Below are positions 25,108 through 33,983 of a stretch of 64,000 nt of DNA, piece by piece (the first letter of the stretch is position 1; every line of letters begins with the position of its first letter). Both the position numbers and the translations under genes were made by a program. This DNA comes from an uncultured Bacteroidia bacterium (GTDB lineage: Bacteria; Bacteroidota; Bacteroidia; Bacteroidales; F082): NCBI GenBank assembly GCA_902801625.1, contig CADCJI010000005.1, positions 124,001-188,000 on the forward strand, written 5' to 3'. The notes under the pieces were generated by a model. It did no database searches. It saw nothing but the letters and a program-made list of their open reading frames with translations, and was not told where the DNA came from.

Positions 25108-27351
25108 TTAGAACTCATCTATGAATTCATCACGTTCTTCATTTTCATACTGCCAACAGTTGAAATCCAAATCCACGCCAGGAGCATAAGGCTTCGGAAA
25201 ATCACCCTTGCTGACCTTGAGATTCGGGTCGTTGTACACCTTTTTCATGTAAAGAGCCCAAATCGGCAATGCGGTGTGTGAGCCTTGTCCCAAACGTGTC
25301 GAACGGAAGTGCACGCTGCGGTCGTCGGCACCCACCCAAACACCCGTGGTGAGGTCGGGGGTGATGCCCATGAAGTAACCGTCGCTGTTCTTCTGTGTGG
25401 TACCCGTCTTGCCAGCGATGGGGTTCTTGAAGCCGTATAATGAGCGCAGACGCACACCTGTTCCGCTTTGCACCACGCCCTTCATCAGTTCGATGGTTTT
25501 ATAGGCAGCGATTTCGCTCATAGCCTCCGACTCTTCAGGGCTGAAACGTTGGATGACGTTGCCGTTTTTGTCCTCAATGCGCGTGATGAACATGGGTTTG
25601 ATATAGACACCTTTGTTGGCGAAGGTGCTCATGGCACCAACCATCTCAATCAACTTAAGGTCGCAGGAACCTAAGCAGATGGATGGAACGGCATCGATGG
25701 GTGACTCCACGCCCATGCGACGAACATGGGTGATGATAGCCTCGGGGCCGTAGTGATTCATCAAGTAGGCCGAAATCCAGTTGTTGGATTGTGCCAAGGC
25801 ACTCTTTAAAGTGATTTCACCACCTCCACCACCGCCATTGCTGGGCGACCAGAAGCGTCCGTCAGGAAGCTCAATGTTGTAGGGTATGTTGGGGATCTTC
25901 GTGCATGGTGTGAACTCGCTGTCGCCCATGGCATACGAATAAAGGAAAGGCTTGAAGGTAGAACCCACCTGACGGCGTGCCTGTGTGACATGGTCGTACT
26001 TGAAGAAACGGTAATCCAAACCACCTACGTAAGCTTTCACATGGCCTGTGTGCGTCTCGATGGAGATTAAGCTGGCTTGCAAGAACCATTTGTAATAACG
26101 GATAGAGTCCATAGGCGACATCACCGTGTCGATAGGGCCATCCCATGAGAAAACCGTCATTCGAACAGGACGATCAAACACGGCTTTGATAGAGTCCAAA
26201 GGCATGCCTTCGTTTTTGAGGACACGATAACGGTCGGAGCGTTTCATCGAGGTCTCAAGGAGATGGTCGATTTGGTCGGCGGTCAGGTTGGAGAACGGGG
26301 CGTTTTTATGACCTTTCCAGTGGTTGTAGAACATAGGTTGCAGCTCCTTCCCCATAAACTCCTTGACGGCCTGTTCGGCATAGTTCTGCATGCGCGAGTC
26401 GATGGTGGTGTAGATGCGCAGTCCGTCGCGGTAGATGTTGTAGGGTTGACCATCAGCACGGGTCGTGTTTTTGGCCCATTCGTTGAGTTCACCTCTGAGG
26501 AACTCACGGAAGTAAGTGGCTTGTCCCGTGTTGTGGTCCCTGATGTTGAAATGCGTCATATCCAAGGGAATCTGCGAGATGGAGTCGTATTCGGCTTGGG
26601 TGATGTAGCCGTTTTCAGCCATCTTTCTAAGAACCAGATTGCGTCGTCCTAAAGAATTTTCGGGATTGCGGATGGGGCTGTAGCGTGTAGGGGCATTCAC
26701 CACACCAGCCATCAAGGCACATTCCTCGATGGTCATGTCGATGGGTTTCTTGTCAAAGAAAGTGCTGGCTGCGGCACGAATGCCAAAAGCGTTGTGACCA
26801 AAAGCAACAGTGTTCAGATACATGGCCACAATCTCTTCTTTGGAATAGTTGTGCTCCAGTTTGGTAGCCGTAATCCATTCCTGGAATTTACGCAACACGA
26901 GCTTGGGCTTGCTGAGGTTCTCACCACGAGGGAAGAGGTTTTTGGCCAACTGTTGTGTGATGGTCGAACCACCGCCTTTCTTGTTGCCCGTTAGCACACC
27001 AAAAGCCACGCGGAACAAGGCTTTTTCGTCGATGCCCGAGTGTTGGGTGAAGCGTTCGTCCTCAATGCTGATGAGGGCTTCAGGCATGTAATGCGGGAGT
27101 TCGGCATAGCGCACGTTGCTCCGGTTTTCCACATAATAGGTACCCAAAATCTTGCCATCGGCCGAGATGATTTCAGTGGCCAAGTTGGTTCTTGGGTTCT
27201 CCAATTCTTCGAAAGTGGGCATGGTGCCGAAAACACCAGTGGCGACACAGATGAAAAACAGGATGAGGAGTACCAACAGTGACCCGAAGATAATCCACAA
27301 ATTCCTGATGGCATGCGATTGTCCAGTTTTTGATGTCTTTTTATCTTTCAT
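25108..27351 (-). CDS. Class A penicillin-binding protein 1A
   Basis: 747 residues. Short cytosolic tail, one membrane helix (about 18-40), then a GT51 transglycosylase domain (IEDERFTQHSGID, GGSTITQQLAKNL) and a transpeptidase domain with SxxK in GSTFKPFLYSY, SxN in QSNNWIS and KTG in AGKTGTTQKNSDGYFMG. It polymerises and cross-links peptidoglycan at the inner membrane. It follows gldH by 93 nt of tandem repeat and precedes obg. Confidence 0.95.
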   Translation of the reverse strand: MKDKKTSKTGQSHAIRNLWIIFGSLLVLLILFFICVATGVFGTMPTFEELENPRTNLATEIISADGKILGTYYVENRSNVRYAELPHYMPEALISIEDERFTQHSGIDEKALFRVAFGVLTGNKKGGGSTITQQLAKNLFPRGENLSKPKLVLRKFQEWITATKLEHNYSKEEIVAMYLNTVAFGHNAFGIRAAASTFFDKKPIDMTIEECALMAGVVNAPTRYSPIRNPENSLGRRNLVLRKMAENGYITQAEYDSISQIPLDMTHFNIRDHNTGQATYFREFLRGELNEWAKNTTRADGQPYNIYRDGLRIYTTIDSRMQNYAEQAVKEFMGKELQPMFYNHWKGHKNAPFSNLTADQIDHLLETSMKRSDRYRVLKNEGMPLDSIKAVFDRPVRMTVFSWDGPIDTVMSPMDSIRYYKWFLQASLISIETHTGHVKAYVGGLDYRFFKYDHVTQARRQVGSTFKPFLYSYAMGDSEFTPCTKIPNIPYNIELPDGRFWSPSNGGGGGGEITLKSALAQSNNWISAYLMNHYGPEAIITHVRRMGVESPIDAVPSICLGSCDLKLIEMVGAMSTFANKGVYIKPMFITRIEDKNGNVIQRFSPEESEAMSEIAAYKTIELMKGVVQSGTGVRLRSLYGFKNPIAGKTGTTQKNSDGYFMGITPDLTTGVWVGADDRSVHFRSTRLGQGSHTALPIWALYMKKVYNDPNLKVSKGDFPKPYAPGVDLDFNCWQYENEERDEFIDEF

Positions 27352-27374
27352 ATTTTAATCTTTCTTTGTGTCCA

Positions 27375-27440
27375 AGAATCTTGAATTTTGAATCTTTGAA
27401 TCTTTAAATTTTGAATCTTCGAATCATTGAATCTTTGAAT
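27375..27440. repeat. Degenerate TTGAATCT tandem repeat
   Basis: About eight copies of a 7-9 nt unit (GAATCTT, TTGAATCTT, TTTGAATC) between gldH and pbp1A. The same unit occurs at 36524-36552 before gltX. Confidence 0.75.
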
Positions 27441-27444
27441 GGAC

Positions 27445-28059
27445 CTATTGTTTTTCGATGTAAAGTCCAATGTCGGAAATGCCTTTCAGCACAGGTTCGC
27501 GCATGGCTTGCTCGATTTCGAAATGGTAGGTTCCCGAAAGAGGGAAGAGAAGGTTCTCGTTCAGCGGAACGGTCAGGTCACGCATGCTGCCGCTGCTCTT
27601 GCCAATCCAACGTCCTTCGGGCGTGGCGAGGGTGCATTCTATGGTATCGTGAGTGCGGTTGCCGTTGGGCATTGTGGTATGCAGGAAGACAAAGAGATTG
27701 CTGTAGCGGTAGTTCTCAAGGTGGCGCAACCCGATGCCGAACTCGTATGGGCTGATGGTGTCGTTGATGTCGACATCAAAAGCCACGCGGTCCTCTTGTC
27801 TCCATTCGGCTTCAGGGATGACAGTGCGCTTGTCGAATGAATCATTGTTACACGCAGAGAAGAACACCCCTAGGGTCAACAGAGCCAATAAAACACAAAC
27901 CCTGCGTGAGAGACCCTCATTGCGGGCGAAGACCCGCAATCTCCCGAGCACATGGGTGGTTTTCCTGCTTGAGGGATGGCAGGTCAAGCACGCCATGAGG
28001 GTACGGGGCGTGGGTTTTGTGTTTGTTGTTTGGTTTTGTATTGTCATCATATCAGTCAC
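27445..28059 (-). CDS. gldH: Gliding motility lipoprotein GldH
   Basis: 204 residues if started at 28059, where the ATG overlaps the ricT stop by 8 nt. The lipoprotein signal VCVLLALLTLGVFFSAC sits unusually far in (Cys about 71), because a palindromic repeat doublet (27913-28002) encodes much of residues 20-50. The mature part (W..........F.V.I.DT..PY......R....Y.YSNL..F) matches GldH, part of the gliding/T9SS apparatus in Bacteroidota. The start could instead be a GTG near 27953. Neighbour order ricT-gldH-pbp1A is common in the phylum. Confidence 0.85.
   Translation of the reverse strand: MTDMMTIQNQTTNTKPTPRTLMACLTCHPSSRKTTHVLGRLRVFARNEGLSRRVCVLLALLTLGVFFSACNNDSFDKRTVIPEAEWRQEDRVAFDVDINDTISPYEFGIGLRHLENYRYSNLFVFLHTTMPNGNRTHDTIECTLATPEGRWIGKSSGSMRDLTVPLNENLLFPLSGTYHFEIEQAMREPVLKGISDIGLYIEKQ
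27913..28002. repeat. ATTGCGGG/CCCGCAAT inverted doublet inside gldH
   Basis: Hairpin 1 ATTGCGGG (27919-27926) / CCCGCAAT (27933-27940); hairpin 2 ATGGC (27976-27980) / GCCAT (27992-27996) is the same unit in opposite orientation (flank accctc / gagggt). It lies in the 5' end of gldH. Confidence 0.75.
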
Positions 28060-29170
28060 TCATTTTCTTCAAATCAGCCTCGCCGTAGCCTTCGTTGGTG
28101 TTGGTATGGGCTTCCTGTGTCACGGCAAAGTCTTCCAACTTCTTGGGCTTTTGTCCTTTTTTGTTCATGGCGATGATGTCTTTCACCTTGTCGACAGGGA
28201 CGGCCATGATATTGCTCTTGTCGGTGGTGTAGGAGTACCACATGATGCCTTTGAAGACGTCGTTTTTCTGGTGCACAGCATCGCCACTTTCAAAATGCAA
28301 TACGATATTGGGGTCGGAGAAAGCCTTCAAGGCTTCCACGTATGCTTCGTACTCGAAGTTGAGGCAGCATTTCAGCTTGCCACATTGTCCAGCCAGTTTT
28401 TGTGGGTTGGGTGAAAGTTGTTGCACACGAGCCACTCCTGTCGTCACTGATTGGAAATCACAAATCCATGAGGCGCAACACAACTCGCGACCGCATGAAC
28501 CAATGCCACCCAATTTGGCCGACTCTTGGCGCACACCAATCTGACGCATCTCAATCCTGATGTGGAATTCCTCGGCCAGTTTCTTGATGAGCTCACGGAA
28601 GTCGACACGTCCGTCAGCCGTGTAATAGAATATGGCTTTGGTCTTGTCGCCTTGGTATTCCACGTCGTTCAGCTTCATCTCCAGTCCGAGGTTTTCGGCA
28701 ATGGTGCGCGTGCGTGCCAAAGTACTGTCTTCCAACTTGATAGCAGCCAACCATTTCTCCACATCATTAGGGCGCGCCCGACGATAGATTTTCTTCAGCT
28801 CATTAATCGGCGTGCGGTATTTCTTGCGCTTCAGTTGACGTTTCACAATATCGCCCAAGAGGGTGACAATGCCGATGTCGTGTCCGATGGCAGTCTCTAC
28901 AGCCACGAGTTCGCCCACTTCCAGTTCCAAATCCTCAGGGTATGAAAAATAGTCCTTTCGGTCGTTCTTGAAACGTACCTCAGCCAAGCAAACATTTCCA
29001 GTGATCTCTTGGTTTTCATAGTCTTTCAACCAATCAAACTGGCTTAGTTTGCAGCGACCGCATGAAAGCACATGCTGACCCGTATTGTAAGGTTCATCCA
29101 ACCGGCAGCCTCGGTTAATCAATTGTCTTTCAACGGTGTTATTATCGTTTTTATGTTGATTATCAGTCAT
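28052..29170 (-). CDS. ricT: PSP1-domain protein RicT
   Basis: 372 residues. PSP1 C-terminal domain with the Cys-rich segment GGIGSCGRELCCASW...GQCGKLKCCLNFEY, which in Bacillus RicT/YaaT contributes to an iron-sulfur cluster in the Y-complex that guides RNase Y. An additional N-terminal CGRCKLS motif is present. Cytosolic. First gene of the ricT-gldH-pbp1A-obg-PAP2 run, with promoter at 29206-29213. Confidence 0.9.
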   Translation of the reverse strand: MTDNQHKNDNNTVERQLINRGCRLDEPYNTGQHVLSCGRCKLSQFDWLKDYENQEITGNVCLAEVRFKNDRKDYFSYPEDLELEVGELVAVETAIGHDIGIVTLLGDIVKRQLKRKKYRTPINELKKIYRRARPNDVEKWLAAIKLEDSTLARTRTIAENLGLEMKLNDVEYQGDKTKAIFYYTADGRVDFRELIKKLAEEFHIRIEMRQIGVRQESAKLGGIGSCGRELCCASWICDFQSVTTGVARVQQLSPNPQKLAGQCGKLKCCLNFEYEAYVEALKAFSDPNIVLHFESGDAVHQKNDVFKGIMWYSYTTDKSNIMAVPVDKVKDIIAMNKKGQKPKKLEDFAVTQEAHTNTNEGYGEADLKKMSD

Positions 29171-29205
29171 TTGATAGATTCAATTTTGTAAGTGCAAATA
29201 AAACG

Positions 29206-29213
29206 CAAAATTA
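29206..29213 (-). promoter_or_regulatory. Promoter of the ricT operon
   Basis: Complement reads TAATTTTG, 36 nt upstream of the start at 29170. Confidence 0.6.
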
Positions 29214-29226
29214 CGAAAAAATTGTT

Positions 29227-29234
29227 TACCTTTG
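29227..29234 (+). promoter_or_regulatory. Promoter of lemA
   Basis: TACCTTTG -7 box, 44 nt before the ATG at 29278; back-to-back with the ricT promoter. Confidence 0.6.
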
Positions 29235-29277
29235 CGGTCGAATTATACCAAGTTGATTAATTAATCCTAATTGTATT

Positions 29278-29868
29278 ATGAAAAGAATTATCATTATCGC
29301 CCTTGCGGCTTTGTTTATGGCCTTGGGTTTTTCGTCTTGTGGCTATAACATGATGGTTTCCAAAGAAGAAGCTGTCACCTCGGCTGTAGGTAATCTGCAG
29401 GCTGCCTATCAAAAGCGTGCCGACCTGATTCCCAACCTTGTAGCTACAGTTAAAAGTTATGCTGAATATGAAGCTGGCACGCTGACAGCGGTGGTGGAAG
29501 CCCGCGCTAAAGCCACTTCGGTCACCCTTGATGCCGAAAACCTCACCGAAGAAAACTTAAAAGCTTTCCAAGCTGCACAAGATGAGATGTCGGGTGCCTT
29601 GTCACGCTTGTTGGTTACCGTTGAGCAGTATCCAGACTTGAAGGCCAACCAGAACTACCTCGACCTTCAATCCCAACTCGAGGGCTGCGAAAATTCCATA
29701 GCCAACGCCCGAAGGCAGTTCAACGAGAAGGTGCAAGACTATAATACCTTTATTCGAATGTTCCCCACCAACCTTATTGCCAAGCTTTTTGGCTTCCATC
29801 AGAAACCTTATTTTGAGGCTTCCGAGGGTGCCGAGAAGGCTCCTGATGTGAAGGAACTTTTTAAATAA
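29278..29868 (+). CDS. lemA: LemA-family lipoprotein
   Basis: 196 residues. Lipobox GFSSC (Cys21), then the LemA helical bundle: NLQAAYQKRADLIPNLVATVKSYAEYE and LSRLLVTVEQYPDLKANQNYLDLQ..LEGCENSIANARR. LemA proteins are membrane-linked helical proteins with a coiled coil; their biochemical role is unsettled. Single gene; a repeat doublet begins 2 nt after the stop. Confidence 0.92.
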   Translation: MKRIIIIALAALFMALGFSSCGYNMMVSKEEAVTSAVGNLQAAYQKRADLIPNLVATVKSYAEYEAGTLTAVVEARAKATSVTLDAENLTEENLKAFQAAQDEMSGALSRLLVTVEQYPDLKANQNYLDLQSQLEGCENSIANARRQFNEKVQDYNTFIRMFPTNLIAKLFGFHQKPYFEASEGAEKAPDVKELFK

Positions 29869-29870
29869 CT

Positions 29871-29930
29871 GCCCTTCGACAGGCTCAGGAACCTGCAAAA
29901 GCAGAGGTCGTTGAGCTTGTCGAAATCGAA
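29871..29930. repeat. CCTGAGCCTGTCGAAGG doublet, copy 3
   Basis: Minus arm 29871-29894 and plus arm 29906-29930, 11-nt spacer, directly behind lemA. Confidence 0.85.
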
Positions 29931-30001
29931 GATTCAATGTAATTAAACGCCGATTTTTGAAAATAAGACAAAAAAATCTTGCGTCGTTTTTTTCAATCCA
30001 C

Positions 30002-30009
30002 TATTTTTG
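30002..30009 (+). promoter_or_regulatory. Promoter of glmS
   Basis: TATTTTTG -7 box, 27 nt before the ATG. The leader is too short for a glmS ribozyme. Confidence 0.65.
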
Positions 30010-30036
30010 CGCCTTTTAAATTAAATCAACGCAATT

Positions 30037-31881
30037 ATGTGTGGAATAGTAGCATACGTAGGCCAACAAGAGGCCTATCCTATCCTCATTGAGGGCTTGA
30101 AGCGCCTCGAATATCGTGGCTACGACAGCGCCGGTGTGGCACTGCTCAACGAGGCAAACGAACTGAATGTCTACAAAACTAAAGGCAAGGTCTCCGACTT
30201 GGAGGCCTTTGCTTCTTCTAAGGATGTCGGCGGGCACATTGGCATTGCACACACCCGTTGGGCCACCCATGGTGAGCCTAATGAGGTGAACGCGCACCCC
30301 CATCGCTCACAGTCGGGCAACATCGCCCTGATTCACAATGGCATCATCGAGAACTACCTGAGCCTTCGCAAGGAATTGGAAAAGCGTGGCTTCACTTTCA
30401 AGTCGTCGACCGACACCGAAGTACTGACCAACCTCATCGAAGACGTACAGCTCAGCGAGCATGTGGATTTGTTTGAGGCGGTGCGCATCGCCTTGAACCA
30501 TGTGGTGGGAGCCTACGCTATCGTCATCGTGGAAAAAGACCATCCTGACCAGCTGATTGCCGCCCGAAAAGGCAGTCCTATGGTGATTGGCATCGGTGAT
30601 GGAGAGTATTATATCGCATCTGATGCCACGCCTATCGTGGGTCGTACGCAAAAGGTGGTATACCTTGAGGATGAGCAAGTGGTGAGAATCAAGTTGGGTG
30701 AGGAACTGCACATCAAGACAATACAAGATGTGGAGGCCATGCCTTATGTCCAGGAATTGAAGATGAACCTCGACAGTATAGAAAAGGCTGGCTTCGACCA
30801 TTTCATGATGAAGGAAATCTATGAGCAGCCCACCATCGTGCGCGACACTATGCGTGGCCGTCTGCACCCCGAAGCCAACACCGTGCGTCTTGGTGGCATC
30901 GCTCAGTATGAGAAACAGTTGCTGTATGCCGACAATATCGTTTTTGTAGCTTGCGGCACTTCATGGCATGCCAGTCTTGTTGGCAGTTATCTCATTGAAA
31001 AGCTGGCCAAAATTCGTGTAAAAGTAGAGTATGCCTCGGAGTTCCGTTACCGCGATCCTGTGGTCACGCCGCATGATGTGGTAATCGCGGTGTCGCAGTC
31101 GGGCGAGACTGCCGATACCTTGGCAGCTATCCAGTTGGCGAAAGAAAAAGGTGCCATCGTTTTGGGCATCTGTAATGTCATCGGTTCTTCCATTTCGAGA
31201 GCCACGGATGCGGGTATTTATACCCATGCCGGTCCGGAAATCGGTGTGGCTTCCACCAAGGCTTTCACCTCGCAGGTGACGGTAATGGCTATGTTGGCCT
31301 TGCGTCTGGCGGAGTTGAAAGGCTCAATGAAAGATGAGGAACGCCTTGAATTCATCCAAGAACTTGACCGCATTCCTGAAAAGATCCAATGGACACTCGA
31401 CCACAGCGGCCATGTGAAAGAGATAGCTGAGAAATACAAAGATGTGCATAACATGCTGTATCTCGGACGTCTGCAGAACTATCCTGTGGCTCTTGAGGGT
31501 GCCTTGAAGCTGAAGGAAATATCTTATATCCATGCTGAGGGTTATCCAGCCGCTGAGATGAAGCATGGCCCCATCGCTTTGATCGACAAGGATATGCCTG
31601 TGGTCTTCATTGCCACCAACCATAGCACATACGAAAAAGTGTTGAGCAATATCCAAGAGGTGAAAGCCCGTGACGGGAAGATTATCGCCATCATTAGCGA
31701 GAATGATGTGTTGGCGCGCAAAATGGCCGACTATGTCATTGAGATTCCCGAGACGGAATGCCTCTATTCACCTTTATTGGCGACGGTGCCCTTGCAGATT
31801 TTGGCCTATCACATCGCCGTGATGCGGGGCTGCAATGTCGACCAGCCGCGCAACCTCGCCAAGTCAGTTACGGTAGAATAA
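30037..31881 (+). CDS. glmS: Glutamine-fructose-6-phosphate aminotransferase
   Basis: 614 residues, full length. MCGIVAYVG supplies the N-terminal nucleophile Cys after Met removal (glutaminase domain, about 1-220); two SIS isomerase domains follow (ACGTSWHASLVGSY, SQSGETADT, EISYIHAEGYPAAEMKHGPIALI), ending NLAKSVTVE. It makes glucosamine-6-phosphate, the entry to UDP-GlcNAc, the precursor used by the sugar cluster at 44.7-60 kb. Single unit with promoter and terminator. Confidence 0.96.
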   Translation: MCGIVAYVGQQEAYPILIEGLKRLEYRGYDSAGVALLNEANELNVYKTKGKVSDLEAFASSKDVGGHIGIAHTRWATHGEPNEVNAHPHRSQSGNIALIHNGIIENYLSLRKELEKRGFTFKSSTDTEVLTNLIEDVQLSEHVDLFEAVRIALNHVVGAYAIVIVEKDHPDQLIAARKGSPMVIGIGDGEYYIASDATPIVGRTQKVVYLEDEQVVRIKLGEELHIKTIQDVEAMPYVQELKMNLDSIEKAGFDHFMMKEIYEQPTIVRDTMRGRLHPEANTVRLGGIAQYEKQLLYADNIVFVACGTSWHASLVGSYLIEKLAKIRVKVEYASEFRYRDPVVTPHDVVIAVSQSGETADTLAAIQLAKEKGAIVLGICNVIGSSISRATDAGIYTHAGPEIGVASTKAFTSQVTVMAMLALRLAELKGSMKDEERLEFIQELDRIPEKIQWTLDHSGHVKEIAEKYKDVHNMLYLGRLQNYPVALEGALKLKEISYIHAEGYPAAEMKHGPIALIDKDMPVVFIATNHSTYEKVLSNIQEVKARDGKIIAIISENDVLARKMADYVIEIPETECLYSPLLATVPLQILAYHIAVMRGCNVDQPRNLAKSVTVE

Positions 31882-31916
31882 GTGCTTTTTGCACTTTTAG
31901 TACACCTTGGCAAAAC

Positions 31917-31954
31917 AAAAGCCCCTCGTAATCAAAGATTAAGAGGGGCTTTTT
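31917..31954. terminator. Bidirectional terminator of glmS and tRNA-Leu
   Basis: AAAAGCCCCTC (31917-31927) pairs with GAGGGGCTTTTT (31943-31954), with A-run and T-run on either side, so it can serve both converging genes. Confidence 0.88.
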
Positions 31955-31957
31955 GAG

Positions 31958-32041
31958 TACCGAAGGCCGGGATCGAACCGGCACGAGTGTTACCTCATCG
32001 GTTTTTGAGACCGACGCGTCTACCGATTCCGCCACTTCGGC
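31958..32041 (-). tRNA. tRNA-Leu (anticodon CAA)
   Basis: On the complement: acceptor GCCGAAG / CTTCGGT (one G-U), anticodon arm TCGGT-CTCAAAA-ACCGA giving CAA, class II variable arm, T arm GCCGG-TTCGATC-CCGGC. 84 nt. CCA not encoded. Faces glmS across a shared terminator. Confidence 0.95.
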
Positions 32042-32151
32042 ATGTGCTTCATCGCGTCAAACGCGGCTGCAAAAATACAGAAAATTTTATTCACAGCAAG
32101 CAACTTGAGAAAAAAATCTATTTTTTGCCTTGTTGACTCGAATAAAATCCC

Positions 32152-32159
32152 TAATTTTG
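32152..32159 (+). promoter_or_regulatory. Promoter of prs
   Basis: TAATTTTG -7 box, 43 nt before the ATG at 32203. Confidence 0.6.
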
Positions 32160-32202
32160 CAGCCCGAAAAACGGAGTTAAATCAACATAATATCCTTCAA
32201 AA

Positions 32203-33138
32203 ATGTCAGGAAGATTTGTTTCCATTTTCGCCGGTAGGGCCACAAAGGAATTAGGCACCAAGATTGCCGAAGCATATGGCACTGAATTGGGTAAGTCACA
32301 AGTCGTCGTTTTCTCCGATGGCGAATTCCAGCCTTCATACGAAGAGAGCATCCGTGGCCATCACGTGTTCATCGTGCAGTCCACCATGCCCTCCACCGAT
32401 AATCTTATGGAACTCCTGTTGATGATTGACGCGGCCAAGCGTGCCTCGGCTCACAAGATTATCGCCGTGATTCCTTATTTTGGATGGGCTCGTCAGGATC
32501 GTAAGGACCAACCGCGTGTGAGCATCGGCTCGAAGTTGGTGGCCAATCTGCTGACCGCTGCCGGTGTGAACCGTATCATCACCCTCGACCTGCATGCCGA
32601 CCAAATCCAGGGCTTCTTCGACATCCCTGTGGATGCCCTCTATGCTTCAAGTCTCTTTATTGACTACATCCAAAAGATGCAAATCGAGGACTTGATGATG
32701 GCTTCGCCCGATGTGGGCGGCTCGAAGCGTGCTTCGGCTTACGCCAAACGTTTGGGTTGCGATCTCGCCATCTGTCACAAGCAACGCTCGCGCGCCAATG
32801 TGGTGGATAGCATGACGCTTATTGGCGATGTGAAGGACAAGAATGTCATTCTTGTTGATGACATCATCGACACGGCTGGCACCATCGTCAAGGCTGGTCA
32901 GGTTTTGATGGACAACGGCGCCAAGAGCGTCCGTGCCTTTGCCACCCACGCCGTGTGCAGCGGTCCCGCCATGGAGCGTTTGGACAATTCGGTGTTCAGC
33001 GAAGTGGTGGTCACCGATTCCATCCCATTGCCCGCCAATGCATCCAAGAAGATCAAGGTGGTGAGCACGGCTGCGCTGTTTGCCGATGTCATCCACCGTG
33101 TGGAATCGTATGAATCCATCAGTTCGTTATTCAAATAA
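32203..33138 (+). CDS. prs: Ribose-phosphate pyrophosphokinase
   Basis: 311 residues, class I PRPP synthase length. It turns ribose-5-phosphate and ATP into PRPP for nucleotide, His and Trp synthesis. Motifs: FSDGEFQPSYEESIRG, YFGWARQDRKD, TLDLHADQIQGFFDIPVD and the PRPP-binding NVILVDDIIDTAGTI. Cytosolic. Confidence 0.96.
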   Translation: MSGRFVSIFAGRATKELGTKIAEAYGTELGKSQVVVFSDGEFQPSYEESIRGHHVFIVQSTMPSTDNLMELLLMIDAAKRASAHKIIAVIPYFGWARQDRKDQPRVSIGSKLVANLLTAAGVNRIITLDLHADQIQGFFDIPVDALYASSLFIDYIQKMQIEDLMMASPDVGGSKRASAYAKRLGCDLAICHKQRSRANVVDSMTLIGDVKDKNVILVDDIIDTAGTIVKAGQVLMDNGAKSVRAFATHAVCSGPAMERLDNSVFSEVVVTDSIPLPANASKKIKVVSTAALFADVIHRVESYESISSLFK

Positions 33139-33148
33139 TGCAAATTCT

Positions 33149-33176
33149 GTAGAGACGCGGTGCGCCGCGTCTCTAC
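33149..33176. repeat. GTAGAGACG palindrome, copy 4
   Basis: Perfect 12-bp stem GTAGAGACGCGG / CCGCGTCTCTAC with a 4-nt loop TGCG, between prs and rplY. Confidence 0.85.
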
Positions 33177-33224
33177 CAACAACAATAAACAATTAAATAA
33201 CAATCAATTAAACAATTAAACACA

Positions 33225-33800
33225 ATGAAAACTGTATCATTGAGCGGTTCTCTTCGCGAGAACGTAGGGAAAAAGGATACTAAGGCTTTGCGTCAAGCCG
33301 AGATGGTTCCATGTGTCATGTACGGTAGCGGCGAGCAACAAATCCATTTCGCCACTTCTGAGAAGAATTTCTCAAAGATTCTCTTCACCCCTGAGACCTA
33401 CATTATCGATTTTGAGGTCAATGGAAAGACCTACAAGACCATTCTTCAAGACATCCAGTATCACCCTGTGACCGACAAGGTGTTGCACGCCGACTTCCTC
33501 ATCGTGAAGGAAGACAAGCCCGTCACCGTTGTATTGCCTATCGCCCTCGAAGGCTCGGCTGCCGGTGTCATGCGTGGTGGTAAACCCAAGATGGGTATCA
33601 AGAAGGTCAAGGTTTGCGGTCTGATTAAGGATCTGCCGGACTATGTGAAGGTCAACATCAGCAATGTGAACATCAACGAAGCCATCAAGGTGAAGGATCT
33701 GAACATTGAGAATGTGACTCCCGTCACTCCTGGTTACACCGTTATCTTCGCCGTCAACGCTGCCCGTGGCGCTGTTGTCGCTGAAGAAGCCGAAGAGTAA
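33225..33800 (+). CDS. rplY: Ribosomal protein L25 / CTC form
   Basis: 191 residues: the N-terminal L25 domain binding 5S rRNA (LSGSLRENVGKKDTKALRQAEMVPCVMYG) plus the CTC-type C-terminal beta domain (LPIALEGSAAGVMRGGKPKMG...). Component of the 50S central protuberance. The prs-rplY-pth order is common in bacteria. Followed by a strong terminator. Confidence 0.93.
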   Translation: MKTVSLSGSLRENVGKKDTKALRQAEMVPCVMYGSGEQQIHFATSEKNFSKILFTPETYIIDFEVNGKTYKTILQDIQYHPVTDKVLHADFLIVKEDKPVTVVLPIALEGSAAGVMRGGKPKMGIKKVKVCGLIKDLPDYVKVNISNVNINEAIKVKDLNIENVTPVTPGYTVIFAVNAARGAVVAEEAEE

Positions 33801-33821
33801 TCATTTGTCACTCATACGAAT

Positions 33822-33847
33822 AGGCCGTCTTCGGGCGGCCTTTTTTT
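33822..33847 (+). terminator. Terminator of rplY
   Basis: AGGCCGTC-TTCG-GGCGGCCT stem with a C(UUCG)G tetraloop, followed by seven T. Confidence 0.92.
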
Positions 33848-33854
33848 AAATTAT

Positions 33855-33958
33855 GGAATTGCTTCGCAAGAAATCTGTCAAAAATAGTTCAAAAATATCC
33901 AGAGGAATATGTGCTTAAGTAAGTTTTTTGAGAGATTTCTTGGCCGTAGGCCAATCCC
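33855..33958. mobile_element. MITE-like element A, copy 2
   Basis: Left arm AAGAAATCTGTCAAAAAT at 33868-33885, right arm TTTTTTGAGAGATTTCTT at 33924-33941 (one central mismatch), each flanked by a mini-hairpin (TTGC-ttc-GCAA; TTGGCC-gta-GGCCAA). It matches 12873-13002 at both ends, with a different interior. It lies between the rplY terminator and pth. Confidence 0.75.
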
Positions 33959-33983
33959 AAATAAAGAAACCAGCGAAGGAAAC

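Noticed and set aside
27375-27440. Possible CRISPR-like array
   Set aside because: The units are 7-9 nt, contiguous and degenerate, without spacers. The same holds for the heptamer tracts at 41.7, 57.1, 59.2 and 60.4 kb.
29931-30036. glmS ribozyme
   Set aside because: The promoter leaves a leader of about 20 nt; no ribozyme fold fits, and the class is largely confined to Firmicutes.
33909-33983. N-terminal extension of pth
   Set aside because: The extra 25 residues are encoded by the MITE-like element, and the conserved Pth sequence begins at the ATG at 33984.
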